A program made the position numbers and the translations under genes. A DNA stretch of 8,784 nucleotides, taken from positions 1 to 8,784 of the forward strand of contig DATKZB010000395.1 of assembly GCA_035528235.1 (NCBI GenBank), in the 5' to 3' direction. Shown here piece by piece: positions 1 to 5,868 of the stretch. Under the pieces are notes generated by a model. The model was not told the DNA's origin. It did no database searches and saw nothing but the letters and a program-made list of their open reading frames with translations. Source of the stretch: DATKZB01 sp035528235. GTDB lineage: Bacteria; Planctomycetota; Phycisphaerae; FEN-1346. Position 1 is the stretch's first letter, and the number at the start of each line of letters is the position of its first letter.

Positions 1-1
1 C

Positions 2-3000
2 GCCGAGCCTGCCCCGGCAAAGCCCGCCGGAGCGGCTGCCGACGTGCCCCTGGCCGAGGACGTCCACGCGGCCGAGGACCTGCCGGTGGCCGAGCCCGTC
101 GCGCCCGAGCCCGTCGTCATGGCCCATCCGGTGCCGGTGGCCCGGGAGATTCCCGTGGCCGAAGAGGTGCCGCCGAGGCCCAAGCCCCCTCGCCCGGCCG
201 CGAAGCCGACCCCGGCGGCGCCCCCGGAGAAACGTGCCCCCGCGCGCCTGGCCGCTGTGCCGCAAGACGACGCGGCTGCGGAACTCGACGAGACGCCTCC
301 GGACCCGCCGCCGCCCCAGGCCGACGACCCGCCTTCCGGCGGCGACCGCCGGCCGCCGCGCCGCCGACGGCGGGGGCGACTCGTCGCCCTGCTCGTCGTG
401 GCACTCCTGGTGCTCGCGGTGGTCCTGGCCCCGACCATCCTCTCGATGGGCTTTGCGCGGCAGTACGTGCTGGACATGGCGAACGAGCGGCTGCCGGTCC
501 GCGTCGACGCCCAGGGGTGGGCCCTTTCGTGGTTCGGCGCGCAGCAGGTCAGCGGCATGTCGGTCCAGATGCCCGAGGGCCAGCGTGTGGCCACCGTCAG
601 GGACGTGGTCCTCGAACAAGGCCTGTTCGAGTTGCTGAGCGACCCGACCCGCATCGGCTGCGTCCGCCTGGCGGGCGTTGAGGCCTGGGCCGACGGTCTG
701 AAACAGGCCGCCGCCGCGTTTGCCGCCGAGCAGGCGGTCGAGGCGCCGGCTCCTCCCAAACCGCCGCCCACAAAGCCGCCGCCCACGAAACCGCCGCCCG
801 TCAAGCCGGGGCCCGAGGCCGAAGTGCCCGAGGCGCCCGCGCCGCCCATGCCGGCCCCCGGCCTCACGCTACCGCAGGAAGTCGAGATCCGCGACGCCAC
901 CTTCCACGGCGGACCGGCCGAACTCCGCGTCGCCCAGGCCGTCCTGAAGACCGGGGCCGACAACGACACCGTCCACGCCGACCTGCGAATCATCCACGGC
1001 CAAGCCGCCGGCACCGCCACGCTCGACGCCAAACTCACGGGCCTCTCATCCGACTGGCAGGGCCCCGAGGCCCTCGGAGCCGAGGGCACCCTGGCGTGCG
1101 CCGACCTGCCCGTCAAGGCCCTTTGGGCGATCGCGACCGACCTGGGCCTGGCCATGCAGGGCGACGGCACGCTGTCGCTCCGCGCCACGTTCTCGCACGG
1201 TCGCAGCGGCGACGTGGCCGTCCAGGCCACGTGCCAGGGCGCCAACCTGGTGGCCACGGGCGAGCCCATCCAGGGCGACCGGGTGACGCTGGAGTCGCTC
1301 GACCTGACGGTGGACGCCGCCTACGCGCGGGGCGTCGTGACGGTCGCGAAGTTCAACGTGACGACGCCGCCGCTGACGGCCGCCGCGGCGGGCACGTTCG
1401 GCCTGGCGGCGTTTGAGACCGCGCCGCCCGCCGGCGAGGGGTCGGCCAAGGTGACGCTCGATGCCGGCCGCATCGCCCGGATGCTGCCGAGCACCCTCCG
1501 TCTGCACAAGGACCTGACGGTGGAGGCGGGCATCCTCGAGGTCACCCTCAAGGCGGCGTCCGACGAGAAGGCGTCGCGCATCCAGGTGACGGTCGACCTG
1601 AAGGACCTGCGCGGCACGCGAGACGGCAAGCCGCTGGTACTCGCGCCGGTGCAACTTGTCGCGGACCTGGCCCGGCCCCATCCGGCGGCCGGCGTCAAGA
1701 CCGCCGCGGCCAAGCAGACCGACTGGCTCGCCCGGGCCAAGGGGATCACGGTCAACGCCGTCAAACTTACCGGGCCGTTCGGCACCGTCGACGCCGCCGG
1801 AACGCTGGAGGCCTTCCGCCTGACCGCTCAACTCGACCTGGCAAAGGCGACCGAGGAGACGGGCCGCTTTCTGGACCTCGAGGGCTACGGCGCCGCCGGC
1901 AACGCCACCATCACGTTGTCGACCAAGGGCAAGTTGCCCACCGACCTGGGGGCGACGCTGCGGGTCGACCTGACCGACCTCGTGGTCCTGCTCGGCGGCG
2001 GAAGCCAGTTGCGCGAAGCCCGCGCCACGCTCTCGGCCGAGACCGAGATCAAGGTCGACGCCCAGGACCGCCTGACCGACGTCACCGTCAAGACGTTCAC
2101 GCTCGATGCGGCCACGGCGTCGCTGACGGCCACGGGCTTCGCCCAGCGTATCCGCCAGTCGTGGCAGTTCCAGGGGACGGCCGGCGGCAAAGGAACGGTC
2201 GCCAACCTGGGGGGCCTGGTGGCCATCGCCCTGCCGCTGGCAACCGGGGCCAAGGCACCCGACGCCAAGGCCGACGCCGCGCCCGACTGGCGGCAGATGG
2301 TCCTCGACTATGCACGCGGCGCCTCGGGCGCCGGCGGCAAACCGGCCGAGGGCACGTGGCAACTCTCGGTCGAGGCCGGAGGCGCCGTCGACCAGGCCAT
2401 GGCCGTCAAGTCAACCATGACCGTCGCCGGCCTCGTCATGCCGCTGGCCCGGCCCGAGGGCAAGACGCTCCGCCTCGCCACGGCCACGCTGACGAGCGAC
2501 GTCCTCTACGCCCCCGGCGAGAGGGCGAAGGTCACCGTCCACCTGATCCAAGCGGCGATTCCCGGCGCCTCGGCCACCGTGCAGGGCCCGGCGACCATCG
2601 AGGTGGCCGGCGCGGCGTCGGTCCTGTCGGGCACGCTCCAGGCCGTCGTCAAGGCCGACCTGCCGACGCTCACCCAGACGCTGGCGCCCTTCGACCTCCT
2701 GCCCAAGGAGCCGACGCTTGTCGGCGAGGTCGACGTCCAGGTGACGGCCAGTCCGGGCATCGATCACCGCACGGTGGCCAAGGTCGTGGTTACGGGCCAC
2801 AAGTTCGAGATGGCCTGGGCCGACGGGCGCGGTTACAGCGACCCCTTGCCGCGCGTCACGGCCGACGCGGCCCTTATCCGAAACGACGCCGGCGACCTGA
2901 CGGAGATAAGCGTGACGAACTGGTCGGTCGCGACGGTGGCGGGGTCGCTGGCCGGCACGGCATCGGCGACCCGGTCCGAGGACCGCTGGCACTGGCAGGC

Positions 3001-4753
3001 GACGGCCGCCGGCGACGGGGCCATCCGGCCGGTCGCCATGACGGTGGCGAAACTGCGGGCCCAGCCAGCCAGCCCGATTCGTGGCCTCTGGAAAATTGAC
3101 GCCGGTTTCGACAGTCGCGCGCAGCGGCTCACCCTGACGGCGTCGGCCACGAACCTGGCGATCCCGCAGGAGGGCGAACCGGCCAAGCCCGACCTGCGGC
3201 TCGACGACGTCCGGCTACAGACCAACCTCGTCCTGGCCGACGACGACGTCATCCGCATCGAGCAGGCCAACCTCTCCGGGCCGGGCATCGCGGCACGGGC
3301 CAGCGGCACGGCCCGGATGCCGTCCAAGCCCGACGATCATCCCAGCGCCGACGGCAGCGTCACGGTCAAGGCGAACCTGGCCGAATGCGCCCAGGTCCTG
3401 AAGCCGTTCGGCCTCCTGCCCGACGACGCCCGCCTGGCCGGCACGGCCGACCTCGACCTGAAGGTCGCCGGCACGGTTGACGGGTTTACGGGCCAGGGCG
3501 CGCTGGACCTGACGGACCTCGACATCCAGACCACCGCCTCCCGGATGGTCGTCCAGGAGAAGAAGGCCCACCTGCCCATTACCCTGACCTACGAGAAGGG
3601 CAAACGCCGGTGGGAATTCCTGTCGCAGAACATGAAGGCCGAGACGGTCAGCGGCACGTGGCGCGCCGCCGTGACCGAGACCGACACGGCCCCCCTGATC
3701 CAGGCCCGGTGCGACCTCGTCTTCGACGCCAAGCGGGTCCGCGACCTGCTCGGTTCCGCCCTGCCGCCAACCATCCGGATGTCGGGCCCGTGGCGCCTGG
3801 CGGCCGGGGTGGCCGGCGCGCTGAAGTCCGAGAAGCCTGCTCCCCCGCCGGCAGCCGGCGCGCCGGACGCGAAGCCCATGCCGTGGCACCGGCGCATCGC
3901 CGGGCTGGCGAGCGACGGGTCGCTCGAGGTCAAACGCTTCGAGTACGAGACGCTCTCCGGCGGCGACGGCACCGTGACCTGGAAGATGGCCGACGGCCGG
4001 ATTACCCTGGCGCCCGACCCGCAGAAGCCCAGCACGCTGGCCCTGGCGGGCGGCAAGGTGAACCTGGGCGGCGTCATCGACCTCAGCGGCGACGTGCCGC
4101 GCCTGGTCATTGCCAAGCGCCTCGTCATGGCCGAGGGGGTGCCGCTGGGTGGCGAAGAGGTCCAGGGATATCTCAAGTACATGTCACCCGTGCTCGCGGC
4201 CAGCATGTCGGCGCGCGGCAACCTGTCGCTGGCGATCGAGCATCTGGACGTGCCGCTGACCGAGGGCGCCGCCGGCAAAGCCGTGGCCACGGGCGAGTAT
4301 TGGATCGACGATTTCCAGACCGAACTCATCGGCCTGCTCGGCAAACTCGTCCAGGTTACCCGCCAGTCGGCCAAGACGATTACCCAGCCGTTCGGGCCCA
4401 TCCGGGTCCAGTTGCGCGACGGCCTCATCACGATTCCCGAGCACGACCTGCGGTACAGCGAGACGGTGAGCCTGCGGTTCGGGGGCACGATTGGCGTCGA
4501 CAAGCAGATGAACGTGATGGTGGGCATACCGCTGACCGACGGGATGCTGGCGCGCTACAAGGTCTCCGCCGCGGCCCTGCCATACCTCAAGGGCGCCGTC
4601 ATCGCGCTGCCGCTCAAGGGCACGATCGACAACCCGCGCCTCGACGAGTCGGCTATCGCCAAACGCCTGGGCGAGATGGCCCTGGATGCCATCAAGCGGC
4701 AGACGCTCGAGCGGCTGGGCGACTGGCTCAAGGGGTCCCTCAAGAAGCCCTGA
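2..4753 (+). CDS. AsmA/TamB-like inner-membrane-anchored giant protein (5' partial)
   Basis: This is probably an envelope protein of the AsmA/TamB/YhdP type, a superfamily implicated in phospholipid transfer or outer-membrane assembly. The frame is open to the left edge, and the codons before the first GTG (position 44) encode the same Ala/Pro/Glu-rich sequence, so the gene likely starts outside the window. Counting that GTG as residue 1 (1569 residues visible), residues 1-100 are an acidic Pro-rich tail with P(V/L)AE-like repeats. An Arg cluster follows at 102-112, then one hydrophobic segment at about 112-131. This predicts a cytoplasmic tail and a large periplasmic body. Residues 238-254 form a KPPPT-type linker. 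From about 350 to 1400 a degenerate beta-rich unit recurs about every 120 residues. The C terminus has an AsmA-style ending (LPLKGTIDNPRLD, about residues 1525-1537). The superfamily call is fairly secure. The cargo and partners are unknown, and no neighbour identifies them. Confidence 0.8.
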   Translation, partial: AEPAPAKPAGAAADVPLAEDVHAAEDLPVAEPVAPEPVVMAHPVPVAREIPVAEEVPPRPKPPRPAAKPTPAAPPEKRAPARLAAVPQDDAAAELDETPPDPPPPQADDPPSGGDRRPPRRRRRGRLVALLVVALLVLAVVLAPTILSMGFARQYVLDMANERLPVRVDAQGWALSWFGAQQVSGMSVQMPEGQRVATVRDVVLEQGLFELLSDPTRIGCVRLAGVEAWADGLKQAAAAFAAEQAVEAPAPPKPPPTKPPPTKPPPVKPGPEAEVPEAPAPPMPAPGLTLPQEVEIRDATFHGGPAELRVAQAVLKTGADNDTVHADLRIIHGQAAGTATLDAKLTGLSSDWQGPEALGAEGTLACADLPVKALWAIATDLGLAMQGDGTLSLRATFSHGRSGDVAVQATCQGANLVATGEPIQGDRVTLESLDLTVDAAYARGVVTVAKFNVTTPPLTAAAAGTFGLAAFETAPPAGEGSAKVTLDAGRIARMLPSTLRLHKDLTVEAGILEVTLKAASDEKASRIQVTVDLKDLRGTRDGKPLVLAPVQLVADLARPHPAAGVKTAAAKQTDWLARAKGITVNAVKLTGPFGTVDAAGTLEAFRLTAQLDLAKATEETGRFLDLEGYGAAGNATITLSTKGKLPTDLGATLRVDLTDLVVLLGGGSQLREARATLSAETEIKVDAQDRLTDVTVKTFTLDAATASLTATGFAQRIRQSWQFQGTAGGKGTVANLGGLVAIALPLATGAKAPDAKADAAPDWRQMVLDYARGASGAGGKPAEGTWQLSVEAGGAVDQAMAVKSTMTVAGLVMPLARPEGKTLRLATATLTSDVLYAPGERAKVTVHLIQAAIPGASATVQGPATIEVAGAASVLSGTLQAVVKADLPTLTQTLAPFDLLPKEPTLVGEVDVQVTASPGIDHRTVAKVVVTGHKFEMAWADGRGYSDPLPRVTADAALIRNDAGDLTEISVTNWSVATVAGSLAGTASATRSEDRWHWQATAAGDGAIRPVAMTVAKLRAQPASPIRGLWKIDAGFDSRAQRLTLTASATNLAIPQEGEPAKPDLRLDDVRLQTNLVLADDDVIRIEQANLSGPGIAARASGTARMPSKPDDHPSADGSVTVKANLAECAQVLKPFGLLPDDARLAGTADLDLKVAGTVDGFTGQGALDLTDLDIQTTASRMVVQEKKAHLPITLTYEKGKRRWEFLSQNMKAETVSGTWRAAVTETDTAPLIQARCDLVFDAKRVRDLLGSALPPTIRMSGPWRLAAGVAGALKSEKPAPPPAAGAPDAKPMPWHRRIAGLASDGSLEVKRFEYETLSGGDGTVTWKMADGRITLAPDPQKPSTLALAGGKVNLGGVIDLSGDVPRLVIAKRLVMAEGVPLGGEEVQGYLKYMSPVLAASMSARGNLSLAIEHLDVPLTEGAAGKAVATGEYWIDDFQTELIGLLGKLVQVTRQSAKTITQPFGPIRVQLRDGLITIPEHDLRYSETVSLRFGGTIGVDKQMNVMVGIPLTDGMLARYKVSAAALPYLKGAVIALPLKGTIDNPRLDESAIAKRLGEMALDAIKRQTLERLGDWLKGSLKKP
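758..802 (+). repeat. Three tandem 15-bp units coding a KPPPT linker
   Basis: Three consecutive 15-bp units (758-772, 773-787, 788-802) differ at only a few positions and encode Lys-Pro-Pro-Pro-Thr/Val repeats. They lie between the N-terminal periplasmic segment and the repeated beta-rich body of the AsmA-like protein. The encoded stretch is probably an extended spacer. The unit count could vary between strains by slippage, which is inference. Confidence 0.7.
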
Positions 4754-4782
4754 CGGACCGTCCCAGATTCACCTTCCTCCAT

Positions 4783-4810
4783 TTGACTTTGGCCGCTGCG
4801 CCCTTATACT
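4783..4810 (+). promoter_or_regulatory. Sigma70-type promoter of the small RNA
   Basis: A TTGACT box (4783-4788) and a TATACT box (4805-4810) are separated by 16 bp, starting 30 bp after the stop codon of the AsmA-like gene. Each hexamer differs from the consensus at one or two positions. No plus-strand coding sequence follows. Initiation about 8 nt downstream, at G4818, coincides with the first base of the predicted closing stem of the RNA. That fit between promoter and fold is the main reason to believe both. Confidence 0.7.
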
Positions 4811-4817
4811 ATCCTTT

Positions 4818-4957
4818 GGAAGGCCCACAAGAGCCCTCGCGAATAGAGCATAGCCCTGGTGGGCGGCGTGGCTTGCGGCCGAGGTCCAGTGAGGCATTAG
4901 CGGCCGTCATGCCGTGCCGTGCTGCCCCTAAAGCGAGCGAGGCGCGGGCCTTCTTTT
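4818..4957 (+). ncRNA. Putative small structured RNA, about 140 nt, 6S-like rod (family unassigned)
   Basis: This appears to be a free-standing small RNA gene with its own promoter, a closed fold and a terminal T-run. The 5' end pairs with the 3' end: 4819-4826 with 4946-4953 is 8 perfect pairs, with a G-U pair outside. A second helix joins 4835-4840 to 4937-4942 (6 pairs). Next is an asymmetric internal bubble (4841-4860 against 4928-4936). A 12-pair helix follows (4861-4872 with 4916-4927, three G-U pairs), and an apical helix joins the two CGGCCG copies at 4876-4881 and 4901-4906. A rod with closing stem, central bubble and apical arm resembles 6S RNA, the RNA polymerase regulator. However, 140 nt is shorter than the usual 180 or so, and I see no diagnostic primary motif. 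It lacks the conserved GGAAG/AGCAG motif of SRP RNA. I am fairly sure that it is an RNA gene and unsure of its family. Confidence 0.62.
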
Positions 4958-4960
4958 TTT
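4941..4960 (+). terminator. Probable intrinsic termination site of the small RNA
   Basis: The 3' half of the closing stem (GGGCCTTC, 4946-4953) runs directly into seven T residues (4954-4960). The pairing partner is the distant 5' end of the RNA (4819-4826). A local alternative is only a 3-pair GGC/GCC hairpin (4941-4943 with 4948-4950). The T-run suits rho-independent termination on the plus strand. On the minus strand it reads as A residues and would not terminate transcription from queC. Confidence 0.55.
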
Positions 4961-4984
4961 ATGGGTCCGCCGACAGCGGGTCGG
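4960..4984. repeat. 25-bp direct repeat, copy A (intergenic)
   Basis: This copy is identical over 25 bp to 5067-5091, at an offset of 107 bp. It begins at the last T of the small RNA's T-run. Read on the minus strand it would encode DPLSADP followed by a stop, the same tail as QueC. It contains an imperfect stem (GTCCGC, loop CGACA, GCGGGT, the outer two pairs being G-T). It may be a remnant of a partial queC duplication or a member of a dispersed repeat family. Confidence 0.85.
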
Positions 4985-5008
4985 CCACGCCCGGGTCTGA
5001 CGCGTGTT

Positions 5009-5034
5009 CCTGGCGGCCTAGGAAGGCCGCCAGG
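5009..5034. repeat. Perfect 10-bp inverted repeat (hairpin) downstream of queC
   Basis: CCTGGCGGCC (5009-5018) and GGCCGCCAGG (5025-5034) are exact reverse complements around TAGGAA. The first and last loop bases can also pair, giving 11 pairs and a 4-nt loop. It lies about 30 bp past the queC stop codon in the direction of queC transcription. It could stabilise the 3' end of that mRNA or help end transcription. No T-run follows on the minus strand, so it is not a canonical intrinsic terminator. Confidence 0.7.
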
Positions 5035-5040
5035 CGGGAT

Positions 5041-5056
5041 GAAGTAGCGAAGTAGC
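5041..5056. repeat. Tandem octamer GAAGTAGC x2
   Basis: Two adjacent exact copies of GAAGTAGC lie between the hairpin at 5009-5034 and the queC stop codon. They may be a slippage product or a duplicated insertion target. Nothing else indicates a function. Confidence 0.6.
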
Positions 5057-5065
5057 GTTGCAGAA

Positions 5066-5734
5066 CTATGGGTCCGCCGACAGCGGGTCGGTGACTCTCG
5101 CCTCGTCGAAGGCCTCGGCCCGGCGACGGCAACTGGCGCAGTTGCCGCAGGCCGACGTCTCGCTCCGGTAACACGACCACGTCAGGCCCAGCGGTGCGCC
5201 CAGTTCCTTCCCCATCCGGACGACCTCTGCCTTGTGCATGGCGATGAGCGGCGTCTCGACGCGGATGTGTGTCTCGGGCCGGGTGCCCAGTTCGATGAGC
5301 CGGTTGGCCGCCTCGTAGAAGGCCGGCCGGCAGTCGGGGTAGCCGGGGGCGTCCTGTTCAACGGCACCGATGACGACGCGCTGGGCCCCAATCGTCTCGG
5401 CCCACGACACCGCGATGGCCAGCAGGTTCGCGTTGCGGAACGGGACGTACGTGCTGGGCACCTGGCCAGGCGTGTCGTCGGCGGGCACCTCCAGGCGCGG
5501 GTCGGTCAGGCTGCTGCCGCCGATCTGCCCCAGGTGCCGGGCGTCGGCCACGAGGACCTGTTCGGCCCGGAGGTGCGCGGCCAGGCGGCGGAAACACTCG
5601 AGTTCCTTCCCTTCGGTCCGCTGACCGTAGTTGACGTGGAGCATGGCCAGGCGATACCGCCGCGCGGCCCACGCCGCCGCCACGCACGAGTCCATGCCGC
5701 CGCTTGCCAGGACGACCGCCAACGTCTCTGCCAC
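5066..5734 (-). CDS. queC: 7-cyano-7-deazaguanine synthase QueC
   Basis: QueC converts 7-carboxy-7-deazaguanine to preQ0 with ATP and ammonia, in the cytoplasm. It is the last step before the pathway splits towards queuosine tRNA modification or other 7-deazaguanines. The 222-residue length is normal. Visible features are the ATP-pyrophosphatase loop SGGMDS (11-16), VNYGQR (34-39), a VPFRN segment (97-101), YPDCRPAFY (132-140), and four zinc-ligand cysteines (188, 196, 199, 202) ending in a CGNCASC motif. The start is GTG, supported by a perfect AGGAGG six bases upstream. The C terminus ends in DPLSADP, which fits the family's usual DP-containing tail. Those last codons lie in the 25-bp direct repeat. 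No queD, queE or queF is in the window, and the upstream neighbour is a dehydrogenase. The identification is very secure. Confidence 0.95.
   Translation of the reverse strand: MAETLAVVLASGGMDSCVAAAWAARRYRLAMLHVNYGQRTEGKELECFRRLAAHLRAEQVLVADARHLGQIGGSSLTDPRLEVPADDTPGQVPSTYVPFRNANLLAIAVSWAETIGAQRVVIGAVEQDAPGYPDCRPAFYEAANRLIELGTRPETHIRVETPLIAMHKAEVVRMGKELGAPLGLTWSCYRSETSACGNCASCRRRAEAFDEARVTDPLSADP
5067..5091. repeat. 25-bp direct repeat, copy B (queC 3' end)
   Basis: This is the second exact copy of the repeat at 4960-4984. It covers the last QueC codons and two bases of the TAG stop. Because QueC proteins normally end with a DP-containing tail, this copy is probably the parent and copy A the derivative. 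That direction is inference. Confidence 0.85.
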
Positions 5735-5740
5735 GCCTTG

Positions 5741-5746
5741 CCTCCT
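5741..5746 (-). promoter_or_regulatory. Ribosome binding site of queC (AGGAGG)
   Basis: A perfect AGGAGG on the minus strand lies 6 nt before the GTG at 5734. It fixes the non-ATG start of queC, which places the SGGMDS loop at residues 11-16 as expected. Confidence 0.85.
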
Positions 5747-5767
5747 ACAGCAGTTTAACTTTACGTG

Positions 5768-5808
5768 TTTGCGCGGCGGGTCCCCGTACCCGCCGCGTTC
5801 CCCGCAAA
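5768..5808 (+). repeat. Palindromic REP-like element, copy 1
   Basis: CGCGGCGGGT (5772-5781) and ACCCGCCGCG (5788-5797) form a 10-bp stem around CCCCGT. An outer TTTG/CAAA pair continues the stem if the 7 bases TTCCCCG (5798-5804) are treated as an insertion in the right arm. Read on the plus strand, its first 30 bases match copy 2 on the minus strand at 26 positions. It lies in the gap between the dehydrogenase and queC, about 30 bp from the queC ribosome binding site. Confidence 0.75.
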
Positions 5809-5815
5809 TGTCGAG

Positions 5816-5849
5816 TTAGCGCGGTGGGTGCGGGGACCCACCGCGCTAA
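5816..5849 (-). repeat. Palindromic REP-like element, copy 2 (inverted to copy 1)
   Basis: A perfect 14-bp stem joins TTAGCGCGGTGGGT (5816-5829) to ACCCACCGCGCTAA (5836-5849) around a 6-nt loop. It ends 19 bp past the stop codon of the dehydrogenase gene. On the minus strand its loop reads CCCCGC, against CCCCGT in copy 1. The stem could protect the 3' end of the dehydrogenase transcript. No T-run follows, so it is not a typical intrinsic terminator. Confidence 0.8.
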
Positions 5850-5868
5850 GACCCGATCCCAAGACGCT

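Noticed and set aside
1046..2362. Long minus-strand open frame (438 codons) opposite the AsmA-like gene
   Set aside because: Its product is a low-complexity Arg/Gly/Leu mixture with no recognisable domain, as expected opposite high-GC coding sequence. The plus-strand frame has clear protein structure.
2161..3099. Second plus-strand frame of 312 codons inside the AsmA-like gene
   Set aside because: It is very rich in Arg, Gly and Pro with no domain signal, so it is a frame shadow.
4818..4957. SRP (4.5S) RNA as the identity of the small RNA
   Set aside because: The sequence AGGTCC near 4882-4887 resembles the 5' side of the Ffh-binding site, but the conserved GGAA loop and the AGCAG side are absent.
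5009..5034. Intrinsic terminator of queC
   Set aside because: The stem is strong, but no T-run follows on the minus strand. It was kept only as a hairpin.
4959..5180. Minus-strand 73-codon frame ending in DPLSADP
   Set aside because: It overlaps the queC 3' end in another frame, and its matching tail is explained by the 25-bp direct repeat. There is no ribosome binding site or domain.
5735..5868. preQ1 riboswitch upstream of queC
   Set aside because: The leader has hairpins, but neither the C-rich loop nor the A-rich tail of preQ1-I aptamers is arranged correctly. The hairpins are better explained as a repeat pair.
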